Below, piece after piece: positions 51,926 to 60,427 of a DNA stretch of 64,000 nucleotides. Each line of letters begins with the position of its first letter. Position 1 is the stretch's first letter. The notes below the pieces were generated by a model. The model had not been told where the DNA came from, did not search any database, and was given only the letters and a program-made list of their open reading frames with translations. Source of the DNA: Paraburkholderia caballeronis (lineage in GTDB: Bacteria; Pseudomonadota; Gammaproteobacteria; Burkholderiales; Burkholderiaceae); contig NZ_FNSR01000002.1 of NCBI RefSeq assembly GCF_900104845.1, positions 2,232,001 to 2,296,000 on the forward strand, in the 5' to 3' direction. Both the position numbers and the translations under genes were made by a program.

Positions 51926-53056
51926 ATGACGCAATGGCTGAAGAACGTCGCGCGCCTCGCCCGCAAGGAGATCGCGAGTCTCGCGCGCGACGCCACGCTG
52001 ATGGTGCTGATCGCGTTCGCGTTCACGTTCGCGATCTATTCGGTCGCGAAATGGATCAAGGCGGAGGTGTCGAACGCGTCGGTCGCGTTCGTGGACGGCG
52101 ACCGCTCGGACCTGTCGCGGCAATTGCGCGCGGCGATCCTGCCGCCCTACTTCAAGCCGCCCGTCGACGTGGACCGCCGCGACGTCGATCGCGAACTGGA
52201 CCGCGGCCGCTACATCTTCGCGATCGAGATTCCGCCGCGCTTCGAGGCGGACGTGCTGGCCGGACGCGCGCCCGCCGTGCAGGTGCTGGTGGATGCGACC
52301 GCGATGACCCAGGCCGGCCTCGGCAGCGCGTATCTGCAACAGATCTTCATGAACGAAACGCTCGCGTTCCTGCACGCGCGCGAAGCCGCCGCCGCGCAAC
52401 TGCCGGCGGAGCCGGTCGTGCGCGTGCTGTTCAATCCGAACACCGAGTCGTTCTGGTTCACGTCGACGATGCAGATCGTGATGAACATCACCGTGCTGTC
52501 GATCATCCTCGTCGGCGCGGCGGTGATCCGCGAGCGCGAGCACGGCACGATCGAGCATCTGCTGGTGATGCCGGTGCGCGCGAGCGAGATCGCGGCCGCA
52601 AAGATCGCCGCCAACGGCGCGGTGATCTTCGTGGTGTCGCTGCTGTCGCTCGGCGCGGTCGTCGAAGGCTGGCTGCGGGTGCCGCTCGAAGGCTCGCTCG
52701 CGCTGTTCGCGTTCAGCACCGCGCTGTATCTGTTCTCGGTGACCGCGCTCGGGATGCTGCTCGCGACGCTCGCGCCGTCGATGCCGCAGTTCGGGCTGCT
52801 CGCGGTGCCGACCTATGCGGTCGCGTACCTGCTGTCCGGCGCGGCGACGCCGGTGCAGAGCATGCCCGCCGCGATGCAGCCGCTCGTGCAGTTGCTGCCG
52901 ACCACGCAGTTCGTCACGCTGACCCAGGCCGTGCTGTTCCGCGCCGCCGGCGTGGACGTCGTGTGGCCGCAGCTGGCGGGCATCGCGGCGGCCGGCGCGC
53001 TTTTTCTCGCGCTCGCGCTGACGCGCTTTCGCTCCATGCTGGCCCGCCAAGGGTGA
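51926..53056 (+). CDS. ABC-2 type permease (YhhJ-like)
   Basis: A 376-residue inner-membrane subunit with one N-terminal helix (LIAFAFTFAIYSVAKW), a periplasmic domain and five C-terminal helices. Typical blocks are VIREREHGTIEHLLVMPVRA and FGLLAVPTYAVAYLLSGAATP. It begins three bases after the stop of the RbbA-like gene and ends seven bases before the outer-membrane factor gene. The length equals E. coli YhhJ (about 375). It would partner the permease domain of the RbbA-like protein. Confidence 0.92.
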   Translation: MTQWLKNVARLARKEIASLARDATLMVLIAFAFTFAIYSVAKWIKAEVSNASVAFVDGDRSDLSRQLRAAILPPYFKPPVDVDRRDVDRELDRGRYIFAIEIPPRFEADVLAGRAPAVQVLVDATAMTQAGLGSAYLQQIFMNETLAFLHAREAAAAQLPAEPVVRVLFNPNTESFWFTSTMQIVMNITVLSIILVGAAVIREREHGTIEHLLVMPVRASEIAAAKIAANGAVIFVVSLLSLGAVVEGWLRVPLEGSLALFAFSTALYLFSVTALGMLLATLAPSMPQFGLLAVPTYAVAYLLSGAATPVQSMPAAMQPLVQLLPTTQFVTLTQAVLFRAAGVDVVWPQLAGIAAAGALFLALALTRFRSMLARQG

Positions 53057-53063
53057 CCCGTCG

Positions 53064-54572
53064 ATGACTCCGCTTTTTCCCGCACCGAAAGACCGCCACG
53101 AAACCGCGTCGCATCGCGCGCGCCACGGCTCGACGATCCGGCGCGCGACCGTGACGGTTTCGCTCGCCGCCGTGCTGCTGTCGGCGTGCTCGTCGGTCGT
53201 GAAGGTCGACCTGCCGCCGCAGCGCGAGATTCCCGCCGGGTTCCAGCAGGCGCCGCCCGGCAACGGCGCGCCAACCGATCTCGCGCACTGGTGGCGGCAA
53301 TGGCAGGACCCGGTGCTCACGCAATACATCGACGATGCGCTCGCCGCGAACACCGACCTGCGGATCGCGACCGCGCGCGTGCGCGAGGCGCGGGCGATCG
53401 CCGCGATGGCGGAATCGCTTCGTTATCCGACGCTGTCCGCGCGGGCGGGCGGCGCTTACGGATTCGGCGACCTGCGCAGCCCTGCGCCGGACGACGCGCC
53501 CGACCTGACCTCGTATGCGGGCGGCGTCACCGCCGCGTGGGAAGTCGACCTGTTCGGCCGCCGCGCAAGCGACGCCGAAGCCGCCGGGCTGCTCGCGGAC
53601 GCCGCGCAGGAGTCGTTGCGCGGCACGCGGCTCGCGATCGTCGGCGACGTCGCGCAGAACTATGCGGAAGCGCGCGGGCTGCAACGCCGGCTCGACCTCG
53701 TCGAGCGCAGCCTGACGACGCTGCACGAACTGGAACGCTACGCGGACGCGCGGTTCCGCGCGGGCGACGCGACGCGCTACGACGTGATGCGGGTGCGCGA
53801 GCAGATCGCCGCGCGCGAAGCGCTGCGCCCCGCGCTGTCGAGCCAGATCGACGCGCGCGTGCGGCGGCTCGCGGTGCTGACCGGCCGCCCCGCGCAGCAG
53901 GCCGCGCCGCTGGCCCAGCCCGGCCCGTTCTACGTGCCGCCCGCGCCGGCGGGCGAGTTGCCGTCCACGGTGCTGGAGCGCCGGCCGGACGTGCGCGCGG
54001 CCGCCACGCTCGTCCGCGCGCAGGCCGCGCGGCTCGGCAGCGCGAAGGCGGAGCTGCTGCCGCGCTTCTACCTGACGTTCGCCGGACTCGACGGGCGCGT
54101 GCGGCTCGAAGGGCTGCCGGCGTTGAGCGGCACCGGCGGATTGATCGGCATCGGCGCGGATCTGCCGATCTTCAACGCGGGACGCCTGCGTTCGAATATC
54201 GACGCGAACGACGCGCGGCTGCAACGCGCGCTCGCGCAGCACGACAAGACGCTGCTGCAAACGCTCGAAGAAGTGGACAGCGCGTACGGCATCCGGCACG
54301 GACTCGACCGTCGAGCCGAGCGAATGACCGCGACGCTCGACGTCGCGCGCGACAACGCACAGCGGGCGAAGCGGCTGTACGAAGCGGGCCAGCGCACGCT
54401 CCAGGACGTGCTCGACGCCCGCATCGACGCGTTGCAGCGCGAGGACGAACTGGTGCAGACGCAGACCGACGACGCGCTCGCGACCGTGCGGCTTTATCTG
54501 GCGCTGGGCGGCGGATGGTCGGCCGATGACGAAGCGTCCGCGCAGGCGGCGGCGCGCACGGAGCAGGAGTGA
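53064..54572 (+). CDS. Outer-membrane efflux lipoprotein, NodT/TolC family
   Basis: A 502-residue RND/ABC outer-membrane factor. A lipobox LSAC (Cys42) marks lipidation after a long, positively charged leader, so the protein is anchored in the outer membrane. Both OEP repeats are present: LAHWWRQWQDPVLTQYIDDA near the start, LSARAGGAYGFGD, AAWEVDLFGRRASDAEAAG, and in the second half ERRPDVRAAATLVRAQAARLG with RTLQDVLDARIDALQREDEL. It follows the permease gene by seven bases. This gives the RbbA-type exporter its own exit channel, unlike the E. coli yhiI-rbbA-yhhJ unit. It may also serve the ybh-like system. Confidence 0.92.
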   Translation: MTPLFPAPKDRHETASHRARHGSTIRRATVTVSLAAVLLSACSSVVKVDLPPQREIPAGFQQAPPGNGAPTDLAHWWRQWQDPVLTQYIDDALAANTDLRIATARVREARAIAAMAESLRYPTLSARAGGAYGFGDLRSPAPDDAPDLTSYAGGVTAAWEVDLFGRRASDAEAAGLLADAAQESLRGTRLAIVGDVAQNYAEARGLQRRLDLVERSLTTLHELERYADARFRAGDATRYDVMRVREQIAAREALRPALSSQIDARVRRLAVLTGRPAQQAAPLAQPGPFYVPPAPAGELPSTVLERRPDVRAAATLVRAQAARLGSAKAELLPRFYLTFAGLDGRVRLEGLPALSGTGGLIGIGADLPIFNAGRLRSNIDANDARLQRALAQHDKTLLQTLEEVDSAYGIRHGLDRRAERMTATLDVARDNAQRAKRLYEAGQRTLQDVLDARIDALQREDELVQTQTDDALATVRLYLALGGGWSADDEASAQAAARTEQE

Positions 54573-54717
54573 CGGCGCGCAGCCGCGCCGTGTGAACGCA
54601 GCGAGCCGGACGGCGAACGTGCGGCCTCGATGAAACGATCGGGCGTCATCGATTCCAGCAGCGCGGCCGCGGCCCGAACCTCGCCGCTCGCCGCGCGAGC
54701 GATTTCGAAACCCGCCG

Positions 54718-54915
54718 TCACGGCGTCCCGTGATCGTCGTGCGACGGATTCAGCATCATCACGAGTCCGGCGATGCCGACGATCAGCGCGGCGACGCCAT
54801 AACGAAACGACGGATGGCTGTCGTACAGCAGCCCGTGCACCGATGCCATCAATCCGCCGAGCGTGATGAACACCGCGATCGTCGCGGCCCCGATCCTGTA
54901 AGGCGAGCGGATCAT
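54718..54915 (-). CDS. Small two-helix membrane protein
   Basis: A 65-residue protein with two hydrophobic segments, IGAATIAVFITLGGLMASV (about 8-26) and VAALIVGIAGLVMML (about 42-56), and a polar His/Asp-rich C-terminal tail. GGAGGAAGGG precedes the ATG at 54915; the frame is open upstream but without signal or homology. I do not recognise the family; its size resembles the small membrane proteins of low-oxygen and stress islands. It is divergent from the ABC uptake operon at 55358. An ANR/FNR-type box (TTGAC-N4-ATCAA) at 55043 lies 134 bp upstream. Confidence 0.65.
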   Translation of the reverse strand: MIRSPYRIGAATIAVFITLGGLMASVHGLLYDSHPSFRYGVAALIVGIAGLVMMLNPSHDDHGTP

Positions 54916-55042
54916 TTTCCCTTCCTCCCGTTGATCGCCGCCGCATTCGCGGCACGCGTGGTCCGCCGGGGCGCGCGTCGTCCGGACGCGCGGCGAAAGC
55001 CCGACAGGTTCTCCCATCATCCCGCCGGCCGTCATTGCACGG

Positions 55043-55056
55043 TTGACATGTATCAA
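55043..55056 (-). promoter_or_regulatory. ANR/FNR-type box upstream of the small membrane protein gene
   Basis: TTGAC ATGT ATCAA. Both half sites fit TTGAY-N4-RTCAA. It is the rightmost such box in the window and marks the apparent end of the low-oxygen island. Confidence 0.6.
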
Positions 55057-55292
55057 GCGCGGCATCGTTGCGCGGCGGGCTGAAGCCGCACCCACCAGCC
55101 CACCCGCCAACGCCGGTTCGACGGCGAACCGCTTCCGCGTCGTCAGTCCTGCCAGCCTCACCGCGAAGGTGCAGCGCGCATCGCGATCGGTGCAGCGCAC
55201 GTCCGCGCTCACGCCGACGGTGCATTCCCGCAACGCAAAGCCACGCAAAACCGGCCGTGCGCCGCTGGCACGCCTCATGCTTAGTGAACCTC

Positions 55293-55309
55293 ATTCAAGT
55301 TACTTGAAT
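55293..55309. promoter_or_regulatory. Perfect 17-bp palindrome, operator candidate
   Basis: ATTCAAGT T ACTTGAAT, 8-bp arms around one base, 48 bp before the start codon of the substrate-binding protein gene. The only regulator in the operon is the XRE-cupin protein at 60428-61150, which is the likely ligand. Confidence 0.65.
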
Positions 55310-55357
55310 AAAACTCCAGTACCTTTCAATCACGGCCTCACGCTACAAGGGAGCATC

Positions 55358-56212
55358 ATGCACAAGCCTCTCCGCAATCTGGTCCTGTCACTGGCCGGCG
55401 CGCTCGCGCTCGTCGCGTCCGCGCCCGGCTGGTCGCAAGGCAGCGATCTGCTCGGACGCATCAACGCGAACAAGGAAATCACGATCGCCACCGAGGCGCG
55501 TTACGCGCCGTTCGAATACGTGGACAACGGCAAGATCGTCGGATACGACGCCGACCTGATGGCCTACGTGCTGAAGTCGCTGCCCGACGTGAAGGTGAAG
55601 CAGCTCGACCTGCCGTTCCAGGGCCTGCTGCCCGGCCTCGACGCGAAACGCTTCGACATCGTCGTGACCGCCGTGACCGTGAACAAGGACCGCGCGAGCC
55701 ACTTCGCGTTCACGCTGCCGGTCGCGGACGCGACGACCGGCGTGCTGCTGCGGAGCAACGAAACGTCGATCAAGTCGCCGGACGACCTGAACGGCAAGAT
55801 CGTCGGCTCGCAGACCGGCTCGGCGCAATTGCAGGCGCTGATCGCGCTCGACAAGAAGCTGAAGGACGCGGGCGGCCCCGGCCTCAAGCAGATCAAGCAG
55901 TACGTCGCGTTCGACGAAGCGTATGCGGACCTCGCGGTCGGCCGCCTCGACGCGGTCGCGCAGTCGCTCGCGAACCTCGGGCCGCTGATGAAGTCGCGCC
56001 CCGGCGTGTTCGCGGTGCTGCCGCAGACGATCGGCCCGAAGAGCTATTTCGCGTGGGTCGTGCGCAAGGACGCGGACAGCGCGAGCCTGCTGAAGCTGTT
56101 CAGCGACGGCATCGCGCGCGCGAACCAGGACGGCACGATGAAGAAGCTGCAGCAGAAGTGGTTCGGCTCGACGATGGACGTGCCGACCGAGCTGCCGGCT
56201 CCGTCGATCTGA
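55358..56212 (+). CDS. Amino-acid-type ABC transporter substrate-binding protein
   Basis: A 284-residue periplasmic binding protein of the polar amino acid (family 3) class. The signal peptide is LRNLVLSLAGALALVASAPG with cleavage near residue 26. Domain landmarks are ITIATEARYAPFEYVDNGKIVGYDADL, the hinge block VTVNKDRASHFAFTLPVADA and GSQTGSAQLQALIALD. The start is ATG 55358, with GGGAG eight bases upstream. It heads an operon of at least eight genes. Adjacent catabolic enzymes suggest that its ligand is a guanidino or ureido compound or an N-substituted amino acid rather than a common amino acid. Confidence 0.92.
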   Translation: MHKPLRNLVLSLAGALALVASAPGWSQGSDLLGRINANKEITIATEARYAPFEYVDNGKIVGYDADLMAYVLKSLPDVKVKQLDLPFQGLLPGLDAKRFDIVVTAVTVNKDRASHFAFTLPVADATTGVLLRSNETSIKSPDDLNGKIVGSQTGSAQLQALIALDKKLKDAGGPGLKQIKQYVAFDEAYADLAVGRLDAVAQSLANLGPLMKSRPGVFAVLPQTIGPKSYFAWVVRKDADSASLLKLFSDGIARANQDGTMKKLQQKWFGSTMDVPTELPAPSI

Positions 56213-56243
56213 TCAGACAACCGTCACCCCACGGCCCGACGAC

Positions 56244-56906
56244 ATGAACGCTCCCGACCTGCTCGCGCGCTGCGCCGGCTACGCGCCGCAACTGCTGCAA
56301 GGCGCGCTGACGACGCTGTGGCTGTCCGCGCTCGCTGTCTGCTGCGGCTTTTTCGCGGGGATCTTCGTGTACACGATGTCGGTCGGCAAGAGCCGCGGGC
56401 TCGCCGGCGCGGCGCGCGTGTACGTCAGCGTGTTTCGCGGCACGCCGGTGCTCGCGCAACTGCTGGTGTTCTATTACGTGCCGTCCGCGCTCGGCATCGA
56501 CCTGCCCGGCGTCGTCGCGGCGGCGGTCGGGCTGTCGCTGAACACGGCCGCGTACCAGTCGCAGATCCTCGCGGCCGGTTTCCGCGCGATTCCGCGCGGC
56601 CAGATCGAGGCCGCACAGACGTTCAACCTGACGCGCCAGCAGGTGTTGTGGCACGTCGAGGTGCCGCAGGTGGTGCGCGCGACGCTGCCGGCGCTCGTGT
56701 CCGAGATGATCGACATCGTGAAGGCGTCGGCGGTCGTGTCGGTGATCTCGGTGACGGACCTGATGCGCGTCGGCCAGCAACTGTCGTCGTCGAGCTACCG
56801 GCCGCTGGAGGTGTACTCGCTCGCGGCCCTCTTTTATCTGGCGATCACGACGCTGCTGTCGGTCGCCGGCCACTGCTACGCGCGCCGCGCCGCGCGGCGC
56901 GCCTGA
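56244..56906 (+). CDS. Amino-acid-type ABC transporter permease (first)
   Basis: A 220-residue inner-membrane subunit of the HisM/GlnP class with about five helices. The EAA loop reads AAGFRAIPRGQIEAAQTFNL, the ATPase contact site, and FRGTPVLAQLLVFYY is the family signature. It lies 31 bp after the binding protein gene and 16 bp before the second permease gene. It should form a heterodimeric channel with 56923-57576. Confidence 0.93.
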   Translation: MNAPDLLARCAGYAPQLLQGALTTLWLSALAVCCGFFAGIFVYTMSVGKSRGLAGAARVYVSVFRGTPVLAQLLVFYYVPSALGIDLPGVVAAAVGLSLNTAAYQSQILAAGFRAIPRGQIEAAQTFNLTRQQVLWHVEVPQVVRATLPALVSEMIDIVKASAVVSVISVTDLMRVGQQLSSSSYRPLEVYSLAALFYLAITTLLSVAGHCYARRAARRA

Positions 56907-56922
56907 CGACGGAGCGCCCCCG

Positions 56923-57576
56923 ATGGACACCCTGCTCGCCCTCGTCCCCCGCTTCGCGGCCGCGCTCGTCGTCACGCTCGAAGTGAGCGTGCTCGCCGCG
57001 TTGCTCGGCATGCTCGGCGGCTTCGCGCTGAACGCGCTGCGGCTGCGCTTCGCCCGCGCGTTCGCGGTGCCGTATGCGGCGTTCGTGTGGCTGATCCGCG
57101 GCATGCCGTATCTGTCGCAACTCGTGATCGTGTACTTCGGGCTGCCCGCGCTCGGCGTGACGATGACCGCCGTCGAAGCGACGGTCGTGTCGCTCGCGAT
57201 CTATTCGAGCGCGTATTTCGCGGAGATTTTCCGCGCCGCGTGGGCGAGCGTGCCGCGCGGCCAGCTCGAAGCGGCCGACGCGTTCGGCATCGGCCGCTGG
57301 GCCGCGTTCCGCGCGATCGAACTGCCGCAGGCCGTCGCGTTCGCGGTGCCGCTGCTCGCCAACCAGACGATCCTCACGATCAAGGAAAGCGCGGTCGCGT
57401 CGATCATCACGGTCCCCGAACTGACGATGACCGCGAGCGACATCGTCGCGTCCACGTACACGTACATCGGCCCGTACGCGCTGCTGATCGCGAGCTACTG
57501 GCTGCTGACCCAGGCCGTGTCGCTGCTCGCGCAGCGCGTGACGGCGATGATCCCGTTCCTGCGAAAGACCTCATGA
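56923..57576 (+). CDS. Amino-acid-type ABC transporter permease (second)
   Basis: A 217-residue HisQ/GlnP-class membrane subunit. The signature is LIRGMPYLSQLVIVYFGLPALG and the EAA loop reads FRAAWASVPRGQLEAADAFGI. Its stop codon overlaps the start of the ATPase gene by four bases (ATGA). Together with the preceding permease it forms the translocation pore. Five hydrophobic segments are seen. Confidence 0.93.
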   Translation: MDTLLALVPRFAAALVVTLEVSVLAALLGMLGGFALNALRLRFARAFAVPYAAFVWLIRGMPYLSQLVIVYFGLPALGVTMTAVEATVVSLAIYSSAYFAEIFRAAWASVPRGQLEAADAFGIGRWAAFRAIELPQAVAFAVPLLANQTILTIKESAVASIITVPELTMTASDIVASTYTYIGPYALLIASYWLLTQAVSLLAQRVTAMIPFLRKTS

Positions 57577-58421
57577 GCACTCTCCCGATTCTCCAGTTGC
57601 GCGCCGTCGGCAAGTCGTACGGCACGACCCGCGTGCTGAAGGGCATCGACCTCGACGTGATGCGCGGCGAGATCGTCACGCTGATCGGCCCGTCCGGCTC
57701 CGGCAAGACCACCGCGCTGCGCTGCATGAACTTCCTTGAGGCCTACGACGAAGGCGAAGTGTGGATCAAGGGGCAACTGCTCGGCTACCGGTCCGCGGGC
57801 CGCACGCCGCGCGATCGCGACAGCGACGCGAGCATCGCGGAAGTGCGCCGGCCGGTCGCGATGGTGTTCCAGCAGTTCAACCTGTGGCCGCACATGACGG
57901 TGCTCGACAACGTCGCCGCGCCGCTCGTGCTCGCGAAGAAGATCGCGCGCGCGGATGCCCGCAGGAAAGCGCATGCGGCGCTCGCTCGCGTCGGTCTCGA
58001 ACACAAGGCGGACGTCTATCCGGGCCGGTTGAGCGGCGGCCAGCAGCAGCGCGTCGGCATTGCGCGCGCGCTCGCGATCGAGCCGGAAGTGATGCTGCTC
58101 GACGAACCGACCTCCGCGCTCGACCCGGAGCTGGTCGAGGAAGTGCTGACCGTGATCCGCTCGCTCGCGCAGGACGGCATGACGATGGTGATGGTCACGC
58201 ACGAGATGAGCTTCGCCGCGAAGATTTCGGACAAGGTGGTGTTCATGGAAGCCGGCCAGATCGTCGAGGCCGGACCGCCCGCGCAACTGTTCGGCAACAC
58301 GCGCACGCCGCGCCTGCAACAGTTTCTGAAGCCGTGGTTCGACCGCAGCCTGACGTTCGCTACGGCGAGCCCCGCTGCTTCGGCCGCCGCCGCTTCGGAC
58401 CCGCTCGGAGCCGCGCGATGA
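57573..58421 (+). CDS. Amino-acid-type ABC transporter ATPase
   Basis: A 282-residue GlnQ/HisP-class ATPase. Walker A is GPSGSGKT (39-46), the Q-loop VFQQFNLWPHMTVLDN, signature LSGGQQQRVGIARAL (near 152), Walker B VMLLDEPTSALDP (near 174) and the His switch MVTHEMSF. A C-terminal tail of about 30 residues is Ala-rich and variable. Start and stop both overlap neighbours as ATGA, linking it translationally to the second permease and to the amidohydrolase. Confidence 0.94.
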   Translation: MSTLPILQLRAVGKSYGTTRVLKGIDLDVMRGEIVTLIGPSGSGKTTALRCMNFLEAYDEGEVWIKGQLLGYRSAGRTPRDRDSDASIAEVRRPVAMVFQQFNLWPHMTVLDNVAAPLVLAKKIARADARRKAHAALARVGLEHKADVYPGRLSGGQQQRVGIARALAIEPEVMLLDEPTSALDPELVEEVLTVIRSLAQDGMTMVMVTHEMSFAAKISDKVVFMEAGQIVEAGPPAQLFGNTRTPRLQQFLKPWFDRSLTFATASPAASAAAASDPLGAAR

Positions 58422-59680
58422 ACGGCCTTCGACTTTCCCCCAGCGACGCATGGCGCGCGAGCGAACACGTCGATGCCGACCGCCTGCTCGCGTCGGTCGA
58501 CACGCTCGCGTCGTTCGGCGCGCGCGGCGACGGCGGCGTGGACCGGCCCGCGCTGTCCGCCGTCGATCTCGACGCGCGCCGCCATCTGATCGACCGCGCC
58601 CGCGCGCTCGGCTGCACGGTCAGCACCGACGCGTGCGCGAATCTGTTTTTCCACCGCGCCGGCACAGAGAACCTCGCGCCGGTGATGACCGGCAGCCACA
58701 TCGACACGCAGCCGACCGGCGGCAAACTCGACGGCTGTTACGGCGTGCTCGCGGGCATCGAATGTCTCGCGGCGCTCGCCGACGCCGGCATCCGCACGCG
58801 CCGTCCGCTCGAAGTCGTGGTCTGGACCAACGAGGAAGGCACCCGCTTCACGCCGGGCGCGATGGGATCGAGCGCGTTCGTCGAGCCGTCGCGGCTCGCG
58901 GCTTATCTCGACGCGACGGATGCAGCGGGCGTCACGCTGCGCGAAGCGCTCGACGCGCAGCGCCGCGCGTTCCCCGATCTGCCGCTGCGCGATCACGCGG
59001 CAACGCCCGCCCATGCGTTCGTCGAACTGCACATCGAGCAAGGCCCGCTGCTCGAAAACGCGGACGTGCCGCTCGGCGTCGTGACCGGCATCCAGGGCGT
59101 GCGCTGGTACGCGCTCCATTGCGACGGCGTCGCCGCCCATGCCGGCACGACGCCGATGAACGTGCGCCGCGATGCGATGACGCTCGCCATCGCGCTGCGC
59201 GCGGAGATCGACGCGCTCGCGCATGCGCTCGGCGGCGACGACACGCGCATCACCTTCGGCCGCTGGAGCGTATCGCCGAACGCGATCAACACGATTCCGT
59301 CGGCGGTCACGTTCAGCGTCGATTTCCGCCACCCGGACGCGGCGGTGCTCGACGCGTTCGATCGCCAGATCGCGGACTGCGCGTTGCGCCGCCGCGCGCG
59401 CGTCGAACCGCTGTTTTCGCACGCGCCGGTGCGTTTCGACGCCACCGTGCTCGCGACGCTCGACGCCGCGTGCGCGGCGCTCGATGCGCGCGCGCTGCGG
59501 CTCACGTCCGGCGCGTTTCACGACGCGATGTACGTCGCGCGCCATTGCCCGACCGCGATGCTGTTCGTGCCGAGCCGCGACGGCATCAGCCACAACCCGG
59601 CCGAATTCACCGGCCCGCATCACCTTGCAATGGGCGCGCGCGCGCTCGCCCATTGCGTCACTCAACTCTGCAACGACTGA
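58418..59680 (+). CDS. M20-family amidohydrolase (N-carbamoyl-amino-acid hydrolase / allantoate amidohydrolase type)
   Basis: A 420-residue zinc-dependent amidase. Metal and catalytic residues are visible: His94 in TGSHIDTQ, Asp105 in GGKLDGCYG, and Glu139-Glu140 in WTNEEGTRF. Further blocks are ELHIEQGPLLEN and AHAGTTPMNVRRDAM of the dimerisation domain, and the last metal ligand is in ISHNPAEFT. Members hydrolyse carbamoyl or ureido groups (N-carbamoyl-amino acids, ureidoglycolate, allantoate). It starts at ATG 58418 overlapping the ABC ATPase stop. Operon position suggests it acts on the imported compound or its product. Cytoplasmic. Confidence 0.9.
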   Translation: MNGLRLSPSDAWRASEHVDADRLLASVDTLASFGARGDGGVDRPALSAVDLDARRHLIDRARALGCTVSTDACANLFFHRAGTENLAPVMTGSHIDTQPTGGKLDGCYGVLAGIECLAALADAGIRTRRPLEVVVWTNEEGTRFTPGAMGSSAFVEPSRLAAYLDATDAAGVTLREALDAQRRAFPDLPLRDHAATPAHAFVELHIEQGPLLENADVPLGVVTGIQGVRWYALHCDGVAAHAGTTPMNVRRDAMTLAIALRAEIDALAHALGGDDTRITFGRWSVSPNAINTIPSAVTFSVDFRHPDAAVLDAFDRQIADCALRRRARVEPLFSHAPVRFDATVLATLDAACAALDARALRLTSGAFHDAMYVARHCPTAMLFVPSRDGISHNPAEFTGPHHLAMGARALAHCVTQLCND

Positions 59681-59693
59681 ACAAGGAGTCACG

Positions 59694-60410
59694 ATGAACG
59701 CAATCGCCGCCCCGGCCGCCGCCGACGACAACGGCCTCGAAACCGGCCTGAACGCCACCCTGCGCGAGCCGATCTCGGCCGACGGCACGCCCGTGCTGGG
59801 CAAGACCTACACGGTGCCGGCCCGGCACGGCCGCGCGGTCCGCGTGAAGGCCGGCCAGACCATTCGCATCGCGAATCCGCACGGCACCCAGGTCTGCGAC
59901 ACGTGGATCTTCAACGCGGAGCATCTGAACGAGTTCCTGTCGTTCGAACACACGCGCGCGTATATCGACCGGATCATCCCGCAGCCGGGCGATCCGCTCG
60001 TCACGAACCACCGCCGGCCGATCGCGGAACTGGTCGCGGACACGTCGCCGGGCGTGCACGACACGCTGATGGCCGCGTGCGACCTGTACCGCTATCGCAA
60101 CCTCGGCGTCGAGGGCTACCACGACAACTGCGCGGACAACCTGCGCCTCGCGCTGAAGGCGATCGGCCTGCGCACGCGCGAAGTGCCGCAGCCGTTCAAC
60201 CTGTGGATGAACATTCCGGTGAAGCCCGACTACTCGGTCGAGTGGCTGCCGCCGGTGTCGAAGGCCGGCGACTATGTGGACATCAAGGCGGCGATCGACT
60301 GCGTGGTCGTGATGTCGGCGTGCCCGCAAGATATCATTCCGATCAACGCACTGAATCCGCTCGACGTCGAGTTTACGGTGCTCGACCCGGCCGTCTCCTC
60401 CCACTCCTAG
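59694..60410 (+). CDS. DUF1989 (urea-carboxylase-associated) protein
   Basis: A 238-residue cytoplasmic protein of the DUF1989 family. Likely metal ligands are conserved: Cys68 in GTQVCDTWIF, the Thr-Ser-Pro-Gly-Val-His-Asp-Thr segment around 118-124, and His143/Cys146 in GYHDNCADN. The terminal LNPLDVEF is also typical. In guanidine degradation two members of this family form a carboxyguanidine deiminase; other members accompany urea carboxylases or aminomethyltransferases. Here a single copy lies between an M20 amidohydrolase and an XRE-cupin regulator and upstream of a ureohydrolase. No urea carboxylase is present. AAGGAG precedes the ATG at 59694. Confidence 0.88.
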   Translation: MNAIAAPAAADDNGLETGLNATLREPISADGTPVLGKTYTVPARHGRAVRVKAGQTIRIANPHGTQVCDTWIFNAEHLNEFLSFEHTRAYIDRIIPQPGDPLVTNHRRPIAELVADTSPGVHDTLMAACDLYRYRNLGVEGYHDNCADNLRLALKAIGLRTREVPQPFNLWMNIPVKPDYSVEWLPPVSKAGDYVDIKAAIDCVVVMSACPQDIIPINALNPLDVEFTVLDPAVSSHS

Positions 60411-60427
60411 ACCAAAGAACCCGCACG

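Larger units (their letters stand above)
54916..55357. other. Divergent control region, small membrane protein / amino-acid-type ABC operon
   Basis: A 442-bp gap with an ANR/FNR-type box (55043-55056) on the left and a perfect 17-bp palindrome (55293-55309) on the right. No further gene or RNA was recognised. Confidence 0.6.

Noticed and set aside
49130..53353. A 1407-codon open frame on the minus strand opposite the RbbA-like operon
   Set aside because: Low-complexity Arg/Asp/His/Gln-rich translation with no motifs; the plus-strand genes overlap as ATGA and have complete ABC motifs.
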